Translations under genes and position numbers: made by a program
Shown: positions 59,123-64,000 of the stretch, in pieces
Layout of the letters: the number at the start of each line of letters is the position of its first letter
Position numbering within the stretch: position 1 is the stretch's first letter
Notes under the pieces: model-generated
The model's database searches: none
What the model was told of the DNA's origin: nothing
Seen by the model: the letters and a program-made list of their open reading frames with translations, nothing else
Assembly: GCA_934663775.1 (NCBI GenBank)
Contig: CAKUKU010000005.1
Span: forward strand, 35,814-99,813
Direction of reading: 5' to 3'
Origin: an uncultured Ellagibacter sp.
GTDB taxonomy: Bacteria > Actinomycetota > Coriobacteriia > Coriobacteriales > Eggerthellaceae
DNA length: 64,000 nt

Positions 59123-60454
59123 ATGACGAATCGTCAAACGGATTCGCGTACCCAAATCACGCAAATCGATTTCGCTCGCGCGGGCGAGATCACGCCCGCC
59201 ATGCGCACGGTCGCCGAGAAGGAGGGCCGTACGCCCGAGTTCATCCGCAAAGGCGTCGCCGCCGGCCGCATCGCTATCCCCGCGAACATCCACCACACGT
59301 CGCTTTCCCCCGAAGGCGTGGGCGAGGGGCTGCGTACGAAGGTGAACGTCAACCTGGGCATTTCGGGCGATCTCGCCGATGAACAGGTCGAATGGGAAAA
59401 GGTTGACATTGCTTTGGAACTTGGCGCCGAAGCCATCATGGACCTGTCGAATAGCGGCAAGACGCAATCCTTCCGCACGCGGCTTATCGAGAAGTCGCCT
59501 GCGATGATCGGCACCGTTCCCATGTACGACGCCATCGGGTATCTCGAGAAGGCACTCGTCTCCATCACCGCCGAGGACTTTCTCGACGTCGTGCGCCGCC
59601 ATGCCGAGGACGGCGTCGACTTCGTCACGATTCACGCGGGCATGAACCGCCGTACCATCGAATCGTTCAAAGAAACGGGGCGGCTCATGAACGTGGTGTC
59701 GCGCGGCGGGTCGCTCATCTTCGCGTGGATGGAGGCGACGGGCAACGAGAACCCGTTCTACGAGCACTACGACGAGGTGCTCGAAATCCTGCATGAGCAC
59801 GACGTGACCATTTCCCTCGGCGACGCGATGCGCCCGGGCTGCAACTACGACGCGACCGACGCCGGGCAGATTTCCGAGCTCATCGAAATCGGCAAGCTCA
59901 CCAAGCGTGCATGGGATGCCGGCGTGCAGGTCATGGTCGAGGGGCCGGGGCATATGGCGATCGACGAGATTGCGGCGAACATGAAACTTGAGAAGCGCCT
60001 TTGCCACAACGCGCCCTTCTACGTGCTCGGGCCGCTCGTGACCGACATCGCCCCTGGTTACGACCATATCACCGCCGCAATCGGCGGAGCGATCGCGGCT
60101 TCGTCGGGCGCTGACTTCCTGTGCTACGTCACGCCTGCCGAGCACCTGCGCCTGCCCGATGCGCGCGACGTTCGCGAGGGCCTCGTCGCAACGAAGATCG
60201 CAGCTCATGCCGCCGACATCGCGAAGGGCATCCCCGGCGCCCGCGAGCGCGACGCGCGCATGTCGGATGCTCGCCGGCGTATGGACTGGGATGAGCAGTT
60301 CTCGCTGGCGATCGACCCGGTGCGCCCGCGCCGCGTGTTCGAGAGCGCTCCCCCCGAGAACGAAGGCACGTGTACGATGTGCGGCAAGATGTGCGCCGTC
60401 CGCACGGTGAACAAGATTATGGATGGCCTGGTCATCGACTTGGACAATGAATAG
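59123..60454 (+). CDS. thiC: Phosphomethylpyrimidine synthase ThiC
   Basis: 443-aa radical-SAM-type enzyme that rearranges aminoimidazole ribotide to HMP phosphate. The start ATG follows AAGGGAGACATT; an ATG at 59102 lies within the riboswitch. Conserved segments include [49 protein letters not shown] and [35 protein letters not shown] and [22 protein letters not shown] follow. The C-terminal Fe-S cysteines are Cys417, Cys420 and Cys424 (CTMCGKMC), one residue tighter than the CX2CX4C of E. coli ThiC. It lacks the long N-terminal region of the ~600-aa form. Confidence 0.97.
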   Translation: MTNRQTDSRTQITQIDFARAGEITPAMRTVAEKEGRTPEFIRKGVAAGRIAIPANIHHTSLSPEGVGEGLRTKVNVNLGISGDLADEQVEWEKVDIALELGAEAIMDLSNSGKTQSFRTRLIEKSPAMIGTVPMYDAIGYLEKALVSITAEDFLDVVRRHAEDGVDFVTIHAGMNRRTIESFKETGRLMNVVSRGGSLIFAWMEATGNENPFYEHYDEVLEILHEHDVTISLGDAMRPGCNYDATDAGQISELIEIGKLTKRAWDAGVQVMVEGPGHMAIDEIAANMKLEKRLCHNAPFYVLGPLVTDIAPGYDHITAAIGGAIAASSGADFLCYVTPAEHLRLPDARDVREGLVATKIAAHAADIAKGIPGARERDARMSDARRRMDWDEQFSLAIDPVRPRRVFESAPPENEGTCTMCGKMCAVRTVNKIMDGLVIDLDNE

Positions 60455-60475
60455 CAGAATAGATAGGATACAACC

Positions 60476-61072
60476 ATGCTTGGAGACGAAAACAACAACG
60501 AGCGCTTCAATCTCGCCGACTTCGATGCGAAGAAGACCGCCCTGCTCGTGATCGACGAGCTCGGCGACCCGACGGGCGGCCCGCTTGAGCAGGTGCTCCT
60601 GCCGGCGATCAAGAACACCGCCCGCATCGCCGCTGCCGCGCGCGAGGTTGGCGTGCCCGTCATCTACACCAACGATGCGCACATCCCCGGCATCGATCGC
60701 GAGCTTCTTTTATGGGGCGATCATGGCATCGCCGGCACTCCCGAGGCGCAAACCTCGCCGCTGCTTAACCCCCAAGAGGGCGACTACACCATCGAGAAGC
60801 GCCGCTACAGCGCGTTTTTCCAGACGGGGCTGCGCCTTCTGCTCGACGAGCTCGGCGTCGACACGCTCATCTGCACGGGCATGGACACCAACATCTGCGT
60901 GCGCCACACGCTTGCCGACGCGTATTTCAACAACTACAACCTCATTGTCGCGGACGACGCGACGGCGACGTTTCTCGTGGGGAGCCAGGAAGAGGGCCTC
61001 GAGTACTTCAAGACCTGCTACGCCGCGCGCATCCTCGCGACCGATGACATCGTGGCGCTGCTCGGGAAGTAG
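60476..61072 (+). CDS. Isochorismatase-family cysteine hydrolase in the thiamine operon
   Basis: 198-aa protein. The catalytic triad of the family is visible as Asp27 (LLVIDELGD), Lys108 (EKRRYSAFF) and Cys141 ([17 protein letters not shown]), with the cis-peptide region before Cys141. The fold is shared by nicotinamidases, ureidoacrylate hydrolases and isochorismatases; none of the specific substrate signatures is clear. It lies 21 nt after thiC and 6 nt before thiD, so it is under the same TPP riboswitch. A role in pyrimidine salvage or in removal of a damaged thiamine intermediate is possible but is only suggested by position. Confidence 0.8.
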   Translation: MLGDENNNERFNLADFDAKKTALLVIDELGDPTGGPLEQVLLPAIKNTARIAAAAREVGVPVIYTNDAHIPGIDRELLLWGDHGIAGTPEAQTSPLLNPQEGDYTIEKRRYSAFFQTGLRLLLDELGVDTLICTGMDTNICVRHTLADAYFNNYNLIVADDATATFLVGSQEEGLEYFKTCYAARILATDDIVALLGK

Positions 61073-61078
61073 GGGCGC

Positions 61079-61864
61079 ATGAAGGCGGTCGTGAGCATTG
61101 CCGGGTCGGATTCGAGCGGCGGCGCCGGCATCCAGGCGGACATCAAGACGATAGCGGCGCACCATCTGTTCGCCGAAACGGTGATCACGGCGCTCACTGC
61201 GCAGAACACCCTCGGGGTTACCGGGGTGCACGAGGTGCCCGCCGCATTCGTTTCGGAGCAGATCGATGCGGTGTTCTCCGATATCCGCCCCGATGCGGTG
61301 AAGGTCGGCATGGTCTCCTCGGCCGAGATCATCGAAGCAATCGCGCGCGGGCTCGATAAGTGGCAGGCGGAAAATATCGTCGTCGACCCCGTCATGGTGG
61401 CGACGAGCGGCGTGCCTCTCATCGGCGAAGACGCAATCTCTGCGCTTGTGGAGAAACTCCTCCCGCGGGCACGCGTTATCACGCCGAACATCCCCGAGGC
61501 GCAGGTTCTTTGCGGGCGCAAGCTGCCTGACGAGGCGGCGTGCGAGCGTGCAGCTGCGGAACTTGCCCAGTCGCTCGGGACCGACGTGCTCGTCAAGGGT
61601 GGGCACGGGTCGCACGACGCCAACGATGTGCTCGCCACGCGCACGGGTGAGATTCATTGGTTTCGCCACCGGGCCGTCGCGACCGAGAATACCCACGGCA
61701 CGGGGTGCACGCTCTCGTCCGCCATTGCGTGCGGGCTCGCGTGCGGGCTTTCCGTTCCTGACGCGGTTTCCGCGGCAAAGGAATACCTCACCGGCGCACT
61801 TTCTGCAGGCCTTGATTTGGGGCAGGGAAGCGGTCCTCTCGATCACATGTGGCGAAATGCCTGA
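61079..61864 (+). CDS. thiD: Hydroxymethylpyrimidine/phosphomethylpyrimidine kinase ThiD
   Basis: 261-aa ribokinase-fold enzyme that phosphorylates HMP and HMP-P. It begins [20 protein letters not shown] (substrate-binding). [27 protein letters not shown] and [13 protein letters not shown] follow. The catalytic region is [18 protein letters not shown] with the general-base Cys in GTGC. It completes the pyrimidine branch begun by ThiC. No thiE, thiG or thiM is in the window, so the thiazole branch and coupling enzyme must lie elsewhere or be absent. Confidence 0.95.
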   Translation: MKAVVSIAGSDSSGGAGIQADIKTIAAHHLFAETVITALTAQNTLGVTGVHEVPAAFVSEQIDAVFSDIRPDAVKVGMVSSAEIIEAIARGLDKWQAENIVVDPVMVATSGVPLIGEDAISALVEKLLPRARVITPNIPEAQVLCGRKLPDEAACERAAAELAQSLGTDVLVKGGHGSHDANDVLATRTGEIHWFRHRAVATENTHGTGCTLSSAIACGLACGLSVPDAVSAAKEYLTGALSAGLDLGQGSGPLDHMWRNA

Positions 61865-61922
61865 TGAAAGACTAGTTATTATGGAAAACCCCAATTCGGC
61901 AAAAAAAGTTTGAGAAAAGGGG

Positions 61923-61951
61923 TTGACGGAATAGCAGGAGGCGCGTAATAT
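61923..61951 (+). promoter_or_regulatory. Stable-RNA promoter before tRNA-Gln
   Basis: TTGACG (61923-61928), a 17-bp spacer and TAATAT (61946-61951) lie 55 nt before tRNA-Gln. An A-rich tract with AAAAAAAGTTTGAGAAAA (61901-61918) lies immediately upstream and resembles an UP element. Confidence 0.85.
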
Positions 61952-62006
61952 ACATTCTCGCGCTTGCGCCTTGCAAACAAAGCAAGAGACGCACCGGCAG
62001 TTTAGT

Positions 62007-62080
62007 TGGGGTGTCGTCTAATGGCAGGACAGCGGTTTCTGGTGCCGTATGTGAGGGTTCGACTCCTTCCACCCCAGCCA
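62007..62080 (+). tRNA. tRNA-Gln (anticodon CTG)
   Basis: The acceptor TGGGGTG pairs with CACCCCA, with discriminator G and encoded CCA. The anticodon loop TTCTGGT gives CTG, and GTTCGACTC is the T loop. The length is 74 nt. Confidence 0.94.
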
Positions 62081-62104
62081 TTACGATTACCGAAGCGCTT
62101 ACGT

Positions 62105-62181
62105 GGCTCCGTCGTCTAGCGGTTTAGGACGCCGCCCTCTCAAGGCGGAGGTCGAGGGTTCGAATCCCTTCGGAGCTACCA
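62105..62181 (+). tRNA. tRNA-Glu (anticodon CTC)
   Basis: The acceptor GGCTCCG pairs with CGGAGCT (first pair G-U), and CCA is encoded. The anticodon loop CTCTCAA gives CTC. The length is 77 nt, 24 nt after tRNA-Gln in the same transcript. Confidence 0.93.
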
Positions 62182-62190
62182 AGAAACAAC

Positions 62191-62218
62191 AGGCCAGGGC
62201 CAACGCCCTGGCCTTTTT
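62191..62218 (+). terminator. Intrinsic terminator after tRNA-Glu
   Basis: AGGCCAGGGC (62191-62200) pairs perfectly with GCCCTGGCCT (62205-62214) around CAAC, followed by TTTTTCTTTT. Confidence 0.95.
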
Positions 62219-62271
62219 CTTTTCCCGATTGCGTCTCTTGCCGCCAACGGGGGGGCGGGAAGGCAAGCCCG

Positions 62272-63696
62272 CTAGTGCGCAAGGTATGCCAGCAGAGCCG
62301 CCTTCTCGTTGGAAACCTTCTCGTCAATCACGGCATCGAGCGCACGAGCCAGCGCACGGCCGACCTCAGGCCCGGGAGCGATTCCCGCACCCATGACATC
62401 GCGTCCGTCGATCGCAAGGTTTTGCAGTGTGAACGCCTCGTTCTGCGCCTGAATATCGGCCAGCACTCGCTCGAGTTCGAAGGCGGCGTCCACCCTTCCC
62501 GCGCACTGCGGCGCCTGTCCCCGTGCATCGCCGCGTTTCAGATCGCACAACGCATGGAACAGCTCCACGTTGCCGTCGAGGCGCGCGAGCATGCGCTTCA
62601 CCGCGCGCGGCGTCGGCTCGACCACCTCGTCGTGATGCTTCACGAGCGTGAGCACGCGATTCGCAAATGCAGGCGACATCTTCAATCGCGACATCACGCC
62701 GCGCGCGAGCACGACGCTCACGTTCGCATGGCCGTAGAAATGCCCCACGCCGTTCTCGCCGAAAAAGAAGCAGGCGGGCTTTCCCATGTCGTGGAAGAGC
62801 GCGGCCCAACGTACGAGGCGATAGGGGGGCACGCCGTCGACGACGTGCGCGGTGTGCTCGAGCACGTCGTAGATATGGTAAGGGGTGTGCTGCTCGAAGC
62901 CTTTCATGGCGATGAGCTCGGGCAGCACGCAGGCAAGCACGTCGACGTACTTCACAAGCGCGCTTCCCGCGAAAGGTGCTGTGAGCAGAAGGTCGAGCTC
63001 GTGGGTTACGCGCTCGGCGGAAACCCGGTAGACGATTCCCTTATTGGAGAGCATGCCGAACAACGTCGCATCGTCGATTTCGAAGCCAAGCTGCGCAGCG
63101 AATCGACATGCGCGCAGGATTCGCAAGGCATCTTCGGAAAACCGCTTGCCAGAATCGCCCACTGTGCGGATTGTTTTCGCGCGCAAATCGGCAATGCCTC
63201 CATAAGGGTCGAGCAAGCCGCGTTCGGGATGGAAGGCGATGGCGTTCATCGTGAAGTCGCGTCGTGCGAGATCCTCTTCAATCGAGGAAACGAACTCAAC
63301 GCTATTCGGATGGCGCGAATCTGCATAGGCTCCATCGCGACGATAGGTGGTGACCTCGAAGGCGTCGTCGCCGTCGAGCACGGTGAGCGTGCCGTGGGCG
63401 GTGCCCGTCTCTCGGGTTCGCAATCCCGCCGCCTCGAAAACGCGCTGCGCCTCCTGCCAGGGCGCGCTCGATGCGATGTCGATATCGGAACAGGGCCGAC
63501 CCAAAAGAGCATCGCGAACGAATCCCCCCACAAACCAAGCCTCAAATCCACTGGATTCAAGGGTATGAAGAACATGGAGCGCCGACTCGGGAAGAAGAGC
63601 CATGATGGAATCGGCCGATATAGGTGCAGTTTCGCCTGGTAAATCGATATTTCTTGGGAAATCCGCATCAAATGAAAGCCGCTCATCCAAAGGCAT
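62272..63696 (-). CDS. cca: CCA tRNA nucleotidyltransferase (class II) with HD domain
   Basis: 474 aa from the ATG at 63696, which has AAAGGAGC upstream. The polymerase head has AWFVGGFVRDALLGR followed by the catalytic DID at 71-73. RRDFTMNAIAFHPERGLLDP and RFSEDALRILRACRFAAQLG follow. A C-terminal HD domain (FHDMGKPACFFF; VKHHDEVVEPT) suggests an added phosphohydrolase. All six tRNA genes in the window already encode CCA, so its main job here would be repair of damaged 3' ends. It is leftward, convergent with the tRNA-Gln/Glu unit and divergent from the right-end promoter. Confidence 0.93.
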   Translation of the reverse strand: MPLDERLSFDADFPRNIDLPGETAPISADSIMALLPESALHVLHTLESSGFEAWFVGGFVRDALLGRPCSDIDIASSAPWQEAQRVFEAAGLRTRETGTAHGTLTVLDGDDAFEVTTYRRDGAYADSRHPNSVEFVSSIEEDLARRDFTMNAIAFHPERGLLDPYGGIADLRAKTIRTVGDSGKRFSEDALRILRACRFAAQLGFEIDDATLFGMLSNKGIVYRVSAERVTHELDLLLTAPFAGSALVKYVDVLACVLPELIAMKGFEQHTPYHIYDVLEHTAHVVDGVPPYRLVRWAALFHDMGKPACFFFGENGVGHFYGHANVSVVLARGVMSRLKMSPAFANRVLTLVKHHDEVVEPTPRAVKRMLARLDGNVELFHALCDLKRGDARGQAPQCAGRVDAAFELERVLADIQAQNEAFTLQNLAIDGRDVMGAGIAPGPEVGRALARALDAVIDEKVSNEKAALLAYLAH

Positions 63697-63818
63697 GGCG
63701 AAAGCTCCTTTACACTTTTTTGAAAAAATCCTTGCGTTTGCAAGAAACACTCGGTAGTATACACAAGCTGCGTTTTACAAGGAGGACGCAGCGCCCAAGC
63801 TGGCGACAAGAGCCGCTC

Positions 63819-63847
63819 AAAAGTTTGAAAAAGACTTTCAAACTTTT
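63819..63847. promoter_or_regulatory. Perfect A/T-rich palindrome upstream of the right-end promoter
   Basis: AAAAGTTTGAAA pairs with TTTCAAACTTTT around AAGAC. It abuts a TTGAAAAAAG tract leading into the -35 box and may act as an UP element or a regulator site. Confidence 0.55.
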
Positions 63848-63859
63848 TGAAAAAAGTTC

Positions 63860-63888
63860 TTGACACCGAATGCGGGTGCGCGTAATAT
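63860..63888 (+). promoter_or_regulatory. Strong stable-RNA promoter, probably for an rRNA operon
   Basis: TTGACA (63860-63865), a 17-bp spacer and TAATAT (63883-63888) follow an A/T-rich upstream tract. It has the same hexamers and spacing as the tRNA-Tyr promoter. Confidence 0.85.
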
Positions 63889-63894
63889 ATCTCC

Positions 63895-64000
63895 TTGCGC
63901 CGCGGACGGAAGGAAGCGGCCGGCGGGAGCCGGAAGGCCCCCGGGAACCTTGAAAACCGGATACTGAGGAAACGGATAGGAACGCGTGCGGGGCCCCCGC
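63895..64000 (+). other. Leader transcript, probably of an rRNA operon, cut by window end
   Basis: No gene is visible after the promoter. The leader contains GGGAACCTTGAAAACCGGATA (63945-63964 region), a string typical of leaders ahead of 16S rRNA in Gram-positive bacteria, then a GC-rich stretch. The 16S gene itself is not in the window, so this is inference. Confidence 0.55.

Noticed and set aside
1-64000. CRISPR arrays, insertion sequences, prophage or toxin-antitoxin loci
   Set aside because: No regularly spaced repeats, transposase, phage structural or toxin-antitoxin genes were recognised anywhere in the window.

Overview
The window is a contiguous, gene-dense, GC-rich bacterial chromosome segment with strong Shine-Dalgarno sites and mostly ATG/GTG starts. 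The gene content points to an anaerobic member of the Coriobacteriia (Actinomycetota), most likely of the Eggerthellaceae type. There is a division/cell-wall cluster that uses SepF and has no ftsA, a meso-diaminopimelate-type MurE signature, a Tat-exported molybdopterin oxidoreductase operon with NrfD membrane subunits, and an SLH-domain surface protein. The genus cannot be fixed from this sequence alone. I saw no prophage, insertion sequence or CRISPR array.

Layout. 1-6.1 kb: 3' part of addB and complete addA (double-strand break repair). 6.1-10.4 kb: a PLP aminotransferase, a PutP-type sodium/solute symporter and a Tat-signal NlpC/P60 hydrolase. 10.6-15.9 kb: tRNA-Tyr/Thr/Met, tuf, rpmG, tRNA-Trp, secE, nusG, rplK, rplA and map. 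15.9-20.1 kb: a leftward murJ plus ATP-grasp ligase pair and divergent NAD kinase. 20.1-22.3 kb: leftward panB-panC-panD. 22.3-23.35 kb: about 1 kb without a convincing gene but full of hairpins and long inverted repeats. 23.35-25.8 kb: a stand-alone NrfD-like membrane protein, a YtrA-type GntR regulator and an SPFH (stomatin-like) protein. 25.85-31 kb: two tandem dyad operators, then a molybdopterin oxidoreductase, a four-cluster ferredoxin subunit, an NrfD membrane subunit and a TorD-type chaperone. 31-34.2 kb: a DUF1846 protein and a secreted papain-like/SLH protein. 34.4-37 kb: pyrG and a tyrosine recombinase. 37.1-57.7 kb: the dcw cluster mraZ-rsmH-ftsL-ftsI-murE-murF-mraY-murD-ftsW-murG-murC-murB-ftsQ-ftsZ, followed by pgeF, yggS, sepF, yggT and divIVA. 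57.8-58.2 kb: RNase P RNA on the minus strand. 58.2-61.9 kb: thiamine genes thiN, a TPP riboswitch, thiC, a cysteine hydrolase and thiD. 62-64 kb: tRNA-Gln, tRNA-Glu, the CCA-adding enzyme (minus strand), then a strong promoter and leader that probably belong to an rRNA operon starting just beyond the window.

How it fits together. The dcw cluster encodes nearly the whole cytoplasmic and lipid-linked path to lipid II (MurE, F, D, G, C, B, MraY) plus the septal synthase FtsW/FtsI and the FtsZ ring, with SepF as the likely membrane tether in place of FtsA. MurJ, encoded elsewhere in the window beside an ATP-grasp ligase, would flip lipid II. The redox operon is a complete catalytic/electron-transfer/membrane/chaperone set for an unknown electron acceptor or donor. 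The three stable-RNA promoters (before tRNA-Tyr, before tRNA-Gln, and at the right end) share an almost identical architecture.

The observations most worth a second look are the inverted-repeat island at 22.4-23.1 kb, the tandem operators at 25.85-25.92 kb, the orphan NrfD/GntR/SPFH module, the Ser/Arg-rich cytoplasmic tails shared by FtsI, FtsW and FtsQ, and the ATP-grasp ligase paired with MurJ. All functional assignments are by reading motifs; no database search was run.
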